64,000 nt of DNA from UBA8529 sp964390565 (GTDB taxonomy: Bacteria; Bacteroidota; Bacteroidia; Bacteroidales; Tenuifilaceae). The position numbers and the translations under genes were made by a program. Numbering within the stretch: the stretch's first letter is position 1; every line of letters starts with the position of its first letter. Shown here one piece after another: positions 8,509 through 19,500 of this stretch. Location: contig CAYMII010000004.1 in assembly GCA_964390565.1 (NCBI GenBank), positions 62,001-126,000 on the forward strand, written 5' to 3'. The notes beneath the pieces are model-generated. The model was not told the DNA's origin. It ran no database searches and saw only the letters and a program-made list of their open reading frames with translations.

Positions 8509-9558
8509 ATGGAAAACCAAGAACCCAAACACACCCGTAGAATTCGATATAAAGGCACGCACCCAAAATCTTTTAAGGAAAAATACAAGGAGTTGCAGCC
8601 CGATCTTTATGCAACTGATGTTGAAAAGATAATTAAGCAGGGGAAAACTCCTGCAGGCATGCATCGTTCTATATGTGTTGATGAAATTATGCAGATTCTT
8701 AGCATTGAACCAGGTCAAGTTGGGATGGATGCAACCTTGGGGTATGGTGGGCATAGCCTGGAAATTCTCAAAAGGCTTCAACCCGGAGGGTGCCTATATG
8801 CCACGGATGTTGATCCCATTGAATTGCCACGAACCGAAGAACGATTAAGAGGTTTGGGTTACGGAGAGGATTCTTTGGTAATCCGAAAAATGAACTTTTC
8901 CCAAATCGAACTAGTTTTGGAGGAATCGGGTTTGTTAAACTTTGTTCTAGCCGATTTAGGCGTTTCATCGATGCAAATCGATAATCCCGATAGGGGATTT
9001 ACATTTAAGGTTGATGGTCCTTTAGATTTGAGGCTTAACCCAAATAATGGCAAACCAGCATCGTCGTTGTTAAAGGCTGCTTCTCAAAGTAGACTTGAGG
9101 AGATTTTTGCAGAGAATTCGGATGAGCCATATGCCCTCGAGATTGCTACTGCAATAAAGGCGAGCATAGCAAAAGGTATAGCCATAGAAACAACAACCAA
9201 GTTAAAGGAAATCATTGATGAGGTTTTAAAATTTATACCTAAGGATCAGCGAAAGGAAGAGCTTAAAAAGACATGCCAAAGAGTTTTTCAGGCTTTACGA
9301 ATTGCAGTGAACGATGAATTTGGTGTGCTTGAGAAATTTTTGGAAGAACTTCCATATTCCCTTGCCCCGGGGGGCAAAGTGGCTATTCTAACCTTTCATT
9401 CTGGCGAAGATAGGCGAGTAAAGAAATCGTTTCAGTATTTTCAACGATTAGGATTATACAGCGAAATTGCACCCGATCCAATTCGTCCATCAGCTGAAGA
9501 GTGCAACTCAAACCCACGGGCACGTTCTGCAAAGTTAAGGTGGGCAATTAAAGCATAA
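8509..9558 (+). CDS. RsmH/MraW-family rRNA methyltransferase, divergent paralogue
   Basis: This 349-aa protein is clearly of the MraW/RsmH fold (16S rRNA C1402-N4 methyltransferase family): LGYGGHSLEILKRL near residue 77, LADLGVSSMQIDNPDRGFTF near 146, QALRIAVNDEF near 264, and a C-terminal NPRARSAKLR. It differs from the canonical dcw-cluster copy at 37127: about 55 extra N-terminal residues, LGYGGHS instead of FGGGGHS, and FHSGEDRRVK where the canonical protein has YHSLEDRLVK. It may modify another rRNA position or act redundantly. It lies 19 bp downstream of csaA. A second, longer RsmH-like protein occurs in several lineages, but I cannot place this one further. Confidence 0.82.
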   Translation: MENQEPKHTRRIRYKGTHPKSFKEKYKELQPDLYATDVEKIIKQGKTPAGMHRSICVDEIMQILSIEPGQVGMDATLGYGGHSLEILKRLQPGGCLYATDVDPIELPRTEERLRGLGYGEDSLVIRKMNFSQIELVLEESGLLNFVLADLGVSSMQIDNPDRGFTFKVDGPLDLRLNPNNGKPASSLLKAASQSRLEEIFAENSDEPYALEIATAIKASIAKGIAIETTTKLKEIIDEVLKFIPKDQRKEELKKTCQRVFQALRIAVNDEFGVLEKFLEELPYSLAPGGKVAILTFHSGEDRRVKKSFQYFQRLGLYSEIAPDPIRPSAEECNSNPRARSAKLRWAIKA

Positions 9559-9592
9559 AAACTAGCATTAGTAGTATTTTCAGTATAAGAAT

Positions 9593-10474
9593 ATGACAAC
9601 AAATACATTATCAGTTCAAGATCTCGAAATGATTAAATCATTTCAACGTAGCGAAATATCAGAGTATCATATCTATACTAAACTATCAAAGGTTATTAAA
9701 GATTCGGACAATGCAAAAATCCTTGCCAATATTGGGATGGAGGAGAAGAAGCACTATGATATTTGGAAACAGTATACCAAAACAGAGGTTAAACCCAACA
9801 GGTTAAAGATTTGGTGGTACTACAATATCTCACGAATTTTTGGTATTACGTTTGGGATTAAGCTCATGGAGAGTGGCGAAAATAAAGCGCAGAACGCTTA
9901 TAGTAACCTACTCAACCAGATTCCTGAGGCTAAAATGATAATGGAAGAGGAGCATGTGCATGAAAATACATTAATCAATATGATTGACGAAGAACGATTG
10001 CAGTATGCAGGTTCTATCGTTCTAGGTTTAAATGATGCTTTAGTTGAATTAACTGGAGCGCTAGCAGGTCTTTCGCTTGCATTGCAGAATACAAAGCTAA
10101 TCGCCATGGCCGGTCTTATAACAGGTATTGCGGCTTCATTCTCAATGGCTGCTTCCGATTACTTATCGAAAAAAGCGGATGATACTCAAAAAAATCCTGC
10201 ACGTTCGGCTGCATATACCGGAACAGCCTATATAATCACCGTTGCGCTTTTAATTATGCCTTACCTGATTTTTGCCAACTATTTGGTGTGTTTGTCGCTA
10301 ACCCTTTTTATTGCAATACTCATCATTTTTGGGTTTAACTATTATATCTCGGTGGCAAAGGATTTAAACTTTAAACGCCGTTTTGCCGAGATGGCAATTA
10401 TTAGCCTTGGTGTATCAGCAATTACTTTTGGAATTGGTTTTTTAGTAAGAAATGCTTTGGGTATAGATATTTAA
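9593..10474 (+). CDS. Ferritin-like domain fused to VIT1/CCC1 metal transporter (MbfA-like)
   Basis: In the 293 aa, residues 1-130 form a rubrerythrin/ferritin-like four-helix bundle with metal-ligand patterns RSEISEY near 15, MEEKKHY near 48 and MEEEHVHE near 118. Residues 135-293 are a VIT1/CCC1 membrane domain with GLNDALVELTGALAGL near 143, SMAASDYLSKKA near 183 and two further helices at the end. Proteins of this layout (for example MbfA) are inner-membrane iron or manganese exporters with a cytosolic di-iron domain, linked to metal and peroxide resistance. The gene follows the RsmH paralogue by 34 bp, possibly cotranscribed. Confidence 0.87.
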   Translation: MTTNTLSVQDLEMIKSFQRSEISEYHIYTKLSKVIKDSDNAKILANIGMEEKKHYDIWKQYTKTEVKPNRLKIWWYYNISRIFGITFGIKLMESGENKAQNAYSNLLNQIPEAKMIMEEEHVHENTLINMIDEERLQYAGSIVLGLNDALVELTGALAGLSLALQNTKLIAMAGLITGIAASFSMAASDYLSKKADDTQKNPARSAAYTGTAYIITVALLIMPYLIFANYLVCLSLTLFIAILIIFGFNYYISVAKDLNFKRRFAEMAIISLGVSAITFGIGFLVRNALGIDI

Positions 10475-10578
10475 GGTTTTGAGCAAAATGAGCTAATCTG
10501 ATTAATTTGCTTAGCATTGGCAACAAAATTGATATAATCGTGTTCATAGAATAATTATAACATAAAACTATATAAAAA

Positions 10579-11223
10579 ATGAAAAAACAATTTGGAGAAA
10601 CTGTTGAAGGCTACAATATTCCCGTTTTGAATGAACGCGAAATCAGAGCAGCAGCCGGTATCTTATTCTTTTTTACCTTTCTATCGCTCATGTTCATCAT
10701 GTTTAAGGGGAATTTTTTAATGATAAAATATGTGATTACAGTATTTATGCTCGATTTTATTATTCGTGTATTTATCAGCCCCAAATATGCTCCAACTCTA
10801 ATCATTGGAAGGCTTATTGTTAGCCGTCAGAATCCCGAGTATGTGGGCGCAGCCCAAAAGAAGTTTGCGTGGATTATAGGTGTTGCCCTTTCTGTTGCAA
10901 TGTTCGTTTTAATGGTTATTGTTAACTCATATAGCATAATCACGGGTCTTATTTGCCTTGCTTGCTTAATCTTTTTATTCTTCGAATCGGTTTTTGGGAT
11001 ATGCCTTGGTTGCCTTTTTTATAATATGTTTTATAAAGAAAAAGCACAGCATTGCCCCGGCGAAATATGTGAGGTGAAGAATAAGCAAGAAATTCAAAAA
11101 GTATCATTCATGCAAATACTATTCCTATTAGGCATGGTAGGTTTAATCATATTAATCGGATTGATGTTTAACGATTTTTTCAGCATTAAACCCCACGATT
11201 TATTTGGGAATATTGAGCATTAG
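10579..11223 (+). CDS. DUF4395 membrane protein
   Basis: The 214-aa protein has four to five hydrophobic segments and the DUF4395 pattern: a conserved N-terminal NIPVLNEREIRAAAG, a central SPKYAPTLIIGRL, and a cysteine-rich FGICLGCLFYNMF followed by HCPGEIC near residues 140-160. DUF4395 proteins are uncharacterised; the paired CxxC-type cysteines suggest a redox or metal link, which is inference. It stands alone with 104 bp before it and a hairpin terminator 35 bp after it. Confidence 0.82.
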   Translation: MKKQFGETVEGYNIPVLNEREIRAAAGILFFFTFLSLMFIMFKGNFLMIKYVITVFMLDFIIRVFISPKYAPTLIIGRLIVSRQNPEYVGAAQKKFAWIIGVALSVAMFVLMVIVNSYSIITGLICLACLIFLFFESVFGICLGCLFYNMFYKEKAQHCPGEICEVKNKQEIQKVSFMQILFLLGMVGLIILIGLMFNDFFSIKPHDLFGNIEH

Positions 11224-11257
11224 TTTCAAGCAATTTATCAATCAAATACCTTTGTTT

Positions 11258-11285
11258 AAGCGCGTCGATTGACGTGCTTTTTTTA
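11258..11285 (+). terminator. Intrinsic terminator after the DUF4395 gene
   Basis: AAGCGCGTC and GACGTGCTT form a 9-bp stem with one G-U pair around a 4-nt loop, followed by a run of T, 35 bp after the stop at 11223. Confidence 0.75.
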
Positions 11286-11434
11286 TTAAAACCAGTTTGA
11301 AGAAAACGTATTAAAGAGATGAAGTTATTAGTCAATAATTAATACTAAAACTGGACTTACAGAATTGGTTATCATAAATTTAATATTCTTTTTTTTCAAT
11401 TTGATTCTCATTTTATTAACTAATACGAACTAGT

Positions 11435-12511
11435 ATGAAAACAAAACTCTTTCTAGCACTACTTGCTATTGCAGGAATTTTGATTCTTCCCACATGCAAA
11501 GAGGAAGACGATCCTAGCCCTCTTACAGCAGAAAAGGCTGAAGTTGCAATTTCTGATGCCGACACCGATTTTAATGCCGTAAGAGATGAGTTTATGAGTT
11601 CAACAGGGATGGCTGTTGAGGAGACGATTGGAGGCTTAGGCTTGCCTTTCGGTTCTCCACTTAAGTCAATGGCAAAAATGAATATGAGTCAGCAGGAATT
11701 GCTTAACTCAATTGGACAAAAGACCTCAAGCAAAGGAGGATTTGGACCAGATTATATCTATTTTGCTTTCAACGAGAATGTTGGCACATGGGAAAAAGTA
11801 GAAGGGGTTTGGACTAAAACCTTGACTACTCCAACCGATAAGGTGGTTATAAAATTTTCTTTCAACGGCAGTACTAATAACGGAACGCTAACATATTCAG
11901 ATTACATTACTAAAGCAATACCCTATGTAATAAAAGGGGAGTCAACTTATATTAGCCAGCTTAAGGCAAGAATTGATATCGAAGGACAAACCAATCCGGT
12001 AATGACATGGGTTTATACTGCGAACCAAACAACATTAGGGGGCATCGTTAAAACAACCTCAACCTATGGTAGCGCATATAGCGTTTCAAATGAATTTTCA
12101 GCATATACATCAACATCCGGGACAATTACTGTTGAATACCTGTTTTCAGCTAAAAAGAATGGTGATGTTGTTTATTCAAAATATTTTAAAACTGTGCTCA
12201 TTGGGTTTGGTCAGAAAGTTGAACCTTACTCTGCTGATATAACTGCCAAAGTCAGGATAATGAATTTAGTAATTAAGTATAGCATCTTTATCGACCAAGA
12301 TACTGATACATCTAGCCCAGCTAATTTTATGAAAGCCTCATTATGGTTAACAAATGGAGCAAAGGTTGCTGATGTAGTTTTTGTAGGTGAGGAAGACGAA
12401 CCATATTTTGAATACTCCGATGGAACTAGAGTTAGTGTTGAATCTCTTTTAAGCGAAGACTTATTGTATGAACTAGAGGATTTTATGGAGGGCTTAATGT
12501 GGTTTTTCTAG
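11435..12511 (+). CDS. Putative exported protein or lipoprotein, unknown family
   Basis: The family is not recognised. The 358-aa protein has a hydrophobic export signal (residues 1-20) ending in ILPTCKEEDD. A cysteine at residue 21 followed by acidic residues looks like a lipidation site, but threonine at -1 is unusual for a lipobox. The remainder is rich in beta-type Ser/Thr/Tyr stretches with no membrane segment, and the C-terminus is acidic. It is flanked by terminators on both sides, so it is its own unit. It is probably periplasmic or outer-membrane attached. Confidence 0.7.
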   Translation: MKTKLFLALLAIAGILILPTCKEEDDPSPLTAEKAEVAISDADTDFNAVRDEFMSSTGMAVEETIGGLGLPFGSPLKSMAKMNMSQQELLNSIGQKTSSKGGFGPDYIYFAFNENVGTWEKVEGVWTKTLTTPTDKVVIKFSFNGSTNNGTLTYSDYITKAIPYVIKGESTYISQLKARIDIEGQTNPVMTWVYTANQTTLGGIVKTTSTYGSAYSVSNEFSAYTSTSGTITVEYLFSAKKNGDVVYSKYFKTVLIGFGQKVEPYSADITAKVRIMNLVIKYSIFIDQDTDTSSPANFMKASLWLTNGAKVADVVFVGEEDEPYFEYSDGTRVSVESLLSEDLLYELEDFMEGLMWFF

Positions 12512-12540
12512 TTTATTATTTTCTATTGTTGTTTTAGCGT

Positions 12541-12566
12541 AAGGCGTGGCATTTGTCACGCCTTTC
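12541..12566 (+). terminator. Intrinsic terminator
   Basis: AGGCGTG and CACGCCT form a 7-bp GC-rich stem followed by TTTCTTTTT, 30 bp after the stop of the exported protein at 12511. Confidence 0.75.
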
Positions 12567-12766
12567 TTTTTCCTTGATAATGCCATTCAGCATTGAAACA
12601 ATATGATAATCCGAAATTCCATCCTGAAAAATGGGACAGCAACTCTTTCATAATTACTGGCTTTGAAGGATCATTTTTTTGAAGTTTCCGGACAAAACAC
12701 AAAGATCCAGATAATGAAATTCTGAAAAATGCTATAGATATTTATATTTGTGAATAGTTATAAGGA

Positions 12767-13237
12767 TTACCTCGCCTTATTCCAAAAATCGATATCCAAT
12801 AAGTACTCGCCGTTTTGTTGTTTACGCCAAACATTAATATACTTGACAGCTACATTGTAAATTGAATCATTATATAAGATTTTCGATTTGGCAATTCCTG
12901 TTTCATATATGATTTTACTATTCCCATCAATGGTTAAAACAGTTGTATTCATCTCAATTACCTTTGATGATTTAAAGTCTTCGGCCCAAAATGCTTTTAT
13001 GCTATCACGACCATAAACAAAATCAGAGCCGTTAGGGCTCAGTTTAGCTGAGTCGGCGTACATCAATGCCAAGCGCTCAACATCTCCCGATTTAAAACAT
13101 AGCCCAAGTTGAGCATTTCTGCTTTCAACGATATCTCTCATATCTTCCTTGGAAAGTTTAACCTCCAAGTTTTTGCACGAGAAGCAAAATATGGCGATTA
13201 CGATTAACGTAATAGATGATGAATATTTGATTTTCAT
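12767..13237 (-). CDS. SnoaL/DUF4440-like lipoprotein (NTF2 fold)
   Basis: The 156-aa protein starts with a lipoprotein signal (IAIFCFSCKN, lipobox F-S-C). The rest follows an NTF2-like pattern: an initial helix (RNAQLGLCFKSGDVERLALMY), ADSAKLSPNG, DSIKAFWAE, and closing strands with KYINVWRKQ and YLLDIDFWN. DUF4440/SnoaL domains are small ligand-binding or enzymatic cones; no catalytic assignment is possible. It would be attached to a membrane facing the periplasm. It is transcribed alone on the minus strand. Confidence 0.75.
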   Translation of the reverse strand: MKIKYSSSITLIVIAIFCFSCKNLEVKLSKEDMRDIVESRNAQLGLCFKSGDVERLALMYADSAKLSPNGSDFVYGRDSIKAFWAEDFKSSKVIEMNTTVLTIDGNSKIIYETGIAKSKILYNDSIYNVAVKYINVWRKQQNGEYLLDIDFWNKAR

Positions 13238-13515
13238 TTTTTATAGTTTTAGGTTATTGCTAGATGATTCTTTAGTAATTATTTACCCTATCCAAAGTTT
13301 TGAACGATTTGATTTTTTAATTCGGAAACTCTAATCAAATTGCTTTAAAGAATAAAGTTGTTAATATTAATATTTTTTGTTCAATTAATTGGCAAAAAAC
13401 GTAATGATTCGTTGCTGATTTACATTATTCATTCAAATGATTGTAAAGTTTAATTTTTTTGATTAAATTGTTGTACTCAATATATGACTTCTCTGAATCC
13501 TCAAAATTCAACTCA

Positions 13516-15489
13516 ATGAAAGTCAAGATAAAATCGGCCTATCATTATCTTTTTACAGGATTTGTGCTGGGTTTTATTATTAGCTTGGCAGGAATGACTT
13601 TTGAAGATTACATGCATGATTCTTCTTTAAAAGAAGCTTTAGTTGAAATACGGCACTATTTTACGCCAATATTTATTGGCGGTTTTATGGGTTTTTTAGC
13701 ATTGATATATAGAAGGAAACGAATTAAACAGTTTGAATCGCTCTTTCATTTTACCGAAAACTTACATTCACTCCTTGAAATAAATAAAGCGTTAATTTCC
13801 ACCATTGAACTTCCGAAAGTTTTACAAATCATAATTGATAAGTCTACCCAAATTATCAATCTTAATACAGGAGCGATTTATTTACATGAAAATGAAAGGC
13901 TATATTTGGGAGCCACAACACCTCCATTGCCCGATAATTTCCCTGATGTATTTAGATATGATGAATTAGCAAATCATTCTCACATTCAAAAGGCACTTTT
14001 ATTAAAAACGCCTATAGTCATAAATGATGTTTCAAAAGCAACGTTATCTGAAGCAGAGCAAATAGTTGTAAAGAATCGTAGCTTAGTTTCAATTCTTTAT
14101 ATCCCTCTAATTATTGAGAATCGCCCTGTTGGGACTTTAATACTTGGCTCAACCGAAAAGAAAAGAAATTTTACAGAACAGGAAATTGATATTTACAATA
14201 CCTTCTCTGCTCAAGCAGCCCTTGCAATTGAAAATGCAAGATTATATAACAATAGCCTTTATGCTGCAAATGAACTAAGACAGCAGAATGAGGAGTTTTT
14301 AACCCTGAACGAAGAGCTCAGCGAGAATAATAAGAGAATCTACGAAATGAACGAGAGTCTTAAGGTTGCAAAAGAAAAGGCAGAGGAGAGCGAGCGACTT
14401 AAGACAGCTTTTTTAAACAATATAACTCATGAAATAAGAACGCCATTAAACGCAATAGTTGGATTCTCGAATATTATTAACGACATCGATCTTAGCGGCG
14501 ATAAAATAAAGACTTTTACAAAAACTATATCTGAGAGTAGTAATCAGCTGCTTAGTATTGTTGATGATGTTCTAGAAATAGCTCTTATACAGGCAAAATC
14601 ATCGTCGGTAATTAATACTGAATTTGATATAATTAATCTTGTAAATAATATTTTAAGTGATTTTAAGGCTAGACTAACCAATAAGGAAGTTGAGTTTAAA
14701 ACAACTATAAACATCAATGTTGATAAATATCTAGTATGTTCAGATAAAGCTAAAATATCAGCAATTCTTAAGCATTTATTAGATAATTCAAGAAAGTTTA
14801 CGGTTCAAGGATTAATTCTTTTCAATTTGGAATTTGAATCCGATAATATTATTCTTGAAATTGCAGATACAGGTATTGGGATATCACAAGATTTACAAGA
14901 AATTATTTTTGAACCATTCCGACAAGTTGAGGCAGGAAATTCAAGAAAATTTGGAGGAAATGGTATTGGGCTTGCAATCGTAAAGGCCAATGTTGATATG
15001 CTTAAAGGAGAAATACAATTAAAGTCAGAATTAGAAGTTGGTACTTCTATTAAAGTCATAATTCCAATTAAACCTGTTAGTAAACAACCCGAAAAACAAA
15101 AAAATAATTTAACTCACAACTTTAATTCAAAAACAATTCTTATAGCCGAGGATGAGTATAGCAATTTCTTCTATCTTTCGGAACTCTTAGCCGATACAAA
15201 GGCCAATATCTTATATGCATCAAATGGGCAAGAAGCAATTGATGTCTTTAAAAATGAAAGCCATATAGATTTAATTCTTATGGATTTAAAAATGCCTGTT
15301 ATGGATGGGCTAACTGCAGCCAAACAAATAAAAAAATTAAATTCTAAGATTCCAATAATTGCTCAAACTGCCTATTTGCTTGATAAAATAGATGAACCCG
15401 AAGGAGATTCTGGGCTTGATGAAATAATTAATAAACCAATAAAGAAAGAGTTGCTTTTTGATGTATTAAATAAATATTTAAGCATTTAA
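13516..15489 (+). CDS. Hybrid sensor histidine kinase (GAF-HisKA-HATPase-REC)
   Basis: From this ATG the product is 657 aa. Two membrane helices (about 9-30 and 52-72) are followed by a GAF domain (about 85-240), a coiled coil, a HisKA domain with His near 305 in NITHEIRTPLNA, a HATPase with DNSRKFT, DTGIGIS and GNGIGLAIV boxes (about 400-520), and a C-terminal receiver with phospho-acceptor Asp near 590 in LMDLKMPVMDG and a late KP pair. It is a membrane-anchored hybrid kinase; the GAF ligand is unknown and no cognate regulator is adjacent. An in-frame TTG at 13459 would add 19 residues and cannot be excluded. Confidence 0.88.
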   Translation: MKVKIKSAYHYLFTGFVLGFIISLAGMTFEDYMHDSSLKEALVEIRHYFTPIFIGGFMGFLALIYRRKRIKQFESLFHFTENLHSLLEINKALISTIELPKVLQIIIDKSTQIINLNTGAIYLHENERLYLGATTPPLPDNFPDVFRYDELANHSHIQKALLLKTPIVINDVSKATLSEAEQIVVKNRSLVSILYIPLIIENRPVGTLILGSTEKKRNFTEQEIDIYNTFSAQAALAIENARLYNNSLYAANELRQQNEEFLTLNEELSENNKRIYEMNESLKVAKEKAEESERLKTAFLNNITHEIRTPLNAIVGFSNIINDIDLSGDKIKTFTKTISESSNQLLSIVDDVLEIALIQAKSSSVINTEFDIINLVNNILSDFKARLTNKEVEFKTTININVDKYLVCSDKAKISAILKHLLDNSRKFTVQGLILFNLEFESDNIILEIADTGIGISQDLQEIIFEPFRQVEAGNSRKFGGNGIGLAIVKANVDMLKGEIQLKSELEVGTSIKVIIPIKPVSKQPEKQKNNLTHNFNSKTILIAEDEYSNFFYLSELLADTKANILYASNGQEAIDVFKNESHIDLILMDLKMPVMDGLTAAKQIKKLNSKIPIIAQTAYLLDKIDEPEGDSGLDEIINKPIKKELLFDVLNKYLSI

Positions 15490-15669
15490 TAACTCATTAC
15501 AATCATATTCGTAATACATAATAATTCAACCCTGGCTATTGTATTTAAATCACCATGAATGATTGATTTTTAATGTAATTTATTATTTGAGTCTAATCAT
15601 TATGAAATCTTTTTTATTAATTGCAAGGTCAAATAATCTACATTAAAAATACACTTGAAATAATCGTAA

Positions 15670-16524
15670 GTGAATACAATTGATACTTGTTTAGTCCTCG
15701 AAGGAGGCGGTCTTCGTGGTGCATTTACTTGTGGCGTTTTAGAATATTTTCTTGAAAAGAAAATTGATTTTCCGAGAGTGGTTGGAGTATCGGCGGGGGC
15801 GTGTACTGGCGCAAGTTATGTGTCGAGGCAAAATGGAAGGAATTGGAAAGTGAACGTTGAGGCGCCTTCCGATAGTCGATTTATGGGGGTGAAACATCTT
15901 ATCCGGAATGGATCTTATTTCAACATGGAATTTATTTTCGAAGAGATTCCTCAAAGACTAATTCCTTTTGATGAAAATGCATTTTATCAGAATTCATCCC
16001 AATTTGATGTCGTTATTACATCGTCTAGTTCAAGCGAAAGTGTCGTTCTCTCAAAAAATGAAATTGCAAGTATAGGTTTAAACAAAGTGCTACGTGCATC
16101 ATCAAGCATACCCCTTATATCAAAGCCTGTTGAAATTAATGGGCAATTTTTTTATGATGGTGGTGTTTCGGATTCAATTCCTGTAAAATACGCGCTTGAA
16201 AAACACTCCAAAGCAGTTGCTATTCTCACCCGACCACGAGGATACAGAAAGGAAATTTCGAGCAATTCACTTTTTTATAAACTAGCATTCCGTAAGAACC
16301 CTGCCTTTTTAAAGGCCATGATTAATCGTAACGAAATTTATAATAGCACTCTTGATTATTGTTATAGAATGGAAAAGGAGGGACGACTTTTCATTATAGC
16401 TCCTTCACCAGAATATTCGATAAATCGGATAGAGCAGAGTTTTCAGAAACGTGCCAGTTTATTCAATCATGGGTATAACATTATGAACAAAGTGGAAGAA
16501 AATTTAATACAGTTTTTAAAATAG
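15670..16524 (+). CDS. Patatin-like phospholipase family protein
   Basis: The 284-aa protein contains the patatin elements in order: the oxyanion loop GGGLRGAFTCG at residue 12, the nucleophile elbow GVSAGA near 40 with the catalytic Ser, and DGGVSDSIPV near 168 with the catalytic Asp. There is no signal peptide. Bacterial proteins of this subgroup (YjjU/RssA-like) are predicted cytoplasmic lipid acyl hydrolases; the substrate is unknown. The start is a GTG right before NTIDTCLVLEGGG; no better start lies upstream. It is convergent with the large propeller/SpoIIE gene (47 bp between stops). Confidence 0.87.
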   Translation: MNTIDTCLVLEGGGLRGAFTCGVLEYFLEKKIDFPRVVGVSAGACTGASYVSRQNGRNWKVNVEAPSDSRFMGVKHLIRNGSYFNMEFIFEEIPQRLIPFDENAFYQNSSQFDVVITSSSSSESVVLSKNEIASIGLNKVLRASSSIPLISKPVEINGQFFYDGGVSDSIPVKYALEKHSKAVAILTRPRGYRKEISSNSLFYKLAFRKNPAFLKAMINRNEIYNSTLDYCYRMEKEGRLFIIAPSPEYSINRIEQSFQKRASLFNHGYNIMNKVEENLIQFLK

Positions 16525-16571
16525 AGGAATACTGTTTGTGTAATAATTAGATGGTTTCTGCGGCACAAACT

Positions 16572-19500
16572 CTAACTATATTTCATACCAATTACAAGGA
16601 TATCGTCAACTTGATCGTAATTACCCTGCCAATTTATTAAATGTTGCTCTAGCATTATTTTTTGCTCCTCAAGGCTTTTTCCTTGAATCTTCAATAAGAT
16701 TTCCTGGAAGCGAGTCCTTTTGAAAGTTTCAAATTTTGTCCCCCCCGTTTGAGAAACGTAGCCATCTGAGAACAAATAAATTGTATCACCTTTTTGAAGC
16801 TGGATATCGTAATTTGTAAAACTTTTATAATCTTTGGGATGAACACCTATTGGCATAAGATCGGCCTTGAATTCAACTAATTCGAACTCATTATCATTTT
16901 TGCGAATTAAATACAACGGACAATGCGCCCCAGCGTATTGAATAACTGTTTTTTCGATATCAATAATGCAAAGTGCAATATCCATCCCATCCTGTGTTTG
17001 ACCCTTTTGCCCTTCCTGATGGAGCGATTTTTTAATGCGAGTTCTAAGTTCGTTTAATATTTCGCTGGGTTTGGTTAAAACCCCTTTTGAAATAATTTCG
17101 TTTAGGTGAGAAATTCCTAGTACACTCATGAAGGCTCCAGGAACGCCATGCCCTGTGCAATCTGCTGCAGCAATAATAAGGTTTTTACCCTTCTGTTTCG
17201 CGTAATAAAAATCGCCACTTACGATGTCTTTAGGCCGGAATAAAATAAAATACTGCTCAAAATAGGCTTCTAATTTTTCTAATGAAGGGAAAACTGCTTT
17301 TTGGATTATCTGAGCGTATTGAATACTTGAGGTTATGTTTATATTTTTCTTTTCAATTACATTCATTTGAGTGTTTATCTCCTCGTTCATTGCCTGAAGT
17401 TCCTCATTAGCCTGCTTTAGCTGTTCTGTACGCAGGGTGATTTTTTCTTCGAGCACCTCATTTTCTCTATGAAGATGCGCTACTCTCCAACGATAAGTTA
17501 GGTAAAGCGCAGCAATAACGCTAATTGCATAAAGGCATAACATATACCATGAACGATACCAAGGAGGAAGAACTTTAAATGTATACACTATTGGTTCGCT
17601 CCAAATGCCATCGGGACTACATGCTTTGAGTTTAAACGTGTAAGTCCCTTCGTAAATGTTACCGAAACTCGCAGATGTACTACTTGTAATTGGGCTCCAA
17701 TCCTCATCGTAACCTTCTAACATGAACTGATATTTTACTAGGTGAGGACGAGCGGGTTCAATTGCAGCAAATTCAATGGTTATATTATTGTGATTATAGG
17801 GAAGCGTTAAGTTTACGGGTAACGGATAAAAACTTGTAATGCTATCAAATCCAATTTCCCCAAATTTGTTATACATCTTGTCCCGAGCATCTTTGTCGAG
17901 AATTTTCCCAAAGGACAATCTCTCTTCGTTGATTATTGCTAGGCTATCCTGAATTATTGTAAGACTATCATGTGAATTAGATTTGTTAGGTTTAAAACTT
18001 TTCAGGTTGTACCAGCTAATATTCTCATTATTCACCTTTAGGTTTTGCAGGATTACTATTGGCATTTTTTTGCTTTCTCGGATAGAATTTAAGTCAATAC
18101 GCACAAGTGCTGTTTTGTCGCTTCCGGTTGCTGTCCATAAAATGCCTTTACTGTCGAGGTACATCGCGTTGTAGCCTACGTTTACATCTTTTACAGGATA
18201 TCCTGTTGCAGTGTTATATACTTTAAAAACAGGCGCAAAATTTTGTAGTTCGTCATTTGATAGCCTATTTTGCGGTAATACTGACAGTTCACCATCTGCT
18301 TTTGGGCCGTTTACCATCAGCTTTGGCCTAAAAGAAGTTAGAACAGCTATACCAACATTGCTACCCAAAACAATGTAATCCTTATACGTTACAACCTGAG
18401 TGATAACATTGTCGGCCAAACCATCCTTTGTGGTGAAATTCATAAACGATTTTCCGTCATAGCGGCATATTCCGCCGCCCTCGGTACCTAGCCATAGGTT
18501 GCCCATGCTATCTTCTGTAATACTCCAAATGGAATTACTTGCGAGCCCTTGCTCGGTAGTAAAATTGGTAAAGTATTTTCCGTCGTAACGGAATATACCC
18601 CCGCCATCGGTTCCAAACCAGATATTTCCCTTTTTATCCTCTAAAATACTCCAAACAGAGTTAGCATCAAGCCCGGGGACATCGGTAAAATTCGCTAGCG
18701 ATTTCCCATCGTATCGGCTCGCACCGCCTCCGTCATATCCGAACCAGAGGTTACCCGATTTATCTTTTTTAATACAGTTTAAATTATTGTTAACCAATCC
18801 TTGCTTATCGGTATAGGTAGTAAATGATTTCCCATCAAATCTATTTAAGCCACCTAAATCGGTTCCAAGCCAAAGGTTTCCGTTGTTATCCTCCTCGATA
18901 GACCATACGTTGTTCTGTGATAGCCCTTGTTGCATGGTAAAATTCGTAAACGATTTTCCATCGTACCGGCTAACACCGCCACCTTCGGTGCTAAACCATA
19001 GATTTCCCGTTTTATCCTCTAAAATACTTTTAACATTGCTATTATTCAATCCTTGTAACGTGGTAAAGTTTGTGAATGATTTCCCATCGTATCGGCTTAC
19101 ACCACCACCATAAGTCCCAAACCAAAAGTTTCCGGAGTTATCCTCGGTGATGCTGTATACAATGTCGTTAACAAGGCCTTGTGCTGTGGTAAAATTGGTG
19201 AATGATTTCCCATCATAACAGCTAACACCTCCTCCAAATGTTCCGAACCAGAGGCTTCCTGCGCTATCTTCTGTGATATTTTTTACATTATTATAAACTA
19301 ATCCATGAGCGGTGGTAAAGGTTGTGAAGTTTTTTCCATCGTAGCGGGTAACTCCGCCACCGCCAGTTCCAAACCAAAGGTTTCCAGCTTTATCCTCTTT
19401 GATAACCCATATATTTCTTGTAAGCCCATTTACACCAGTGATATTTGTAAACGATTTTCCATCATAATTGCAAACTCCAGCTCCTCCTGTTCCGAACCAA

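Noticed and set aside
12570..12757. Short peptide-like fragments between two genes
   Set aside because: Reading frames are broken by several stops and no family is recognised; at most a decayed remnant.
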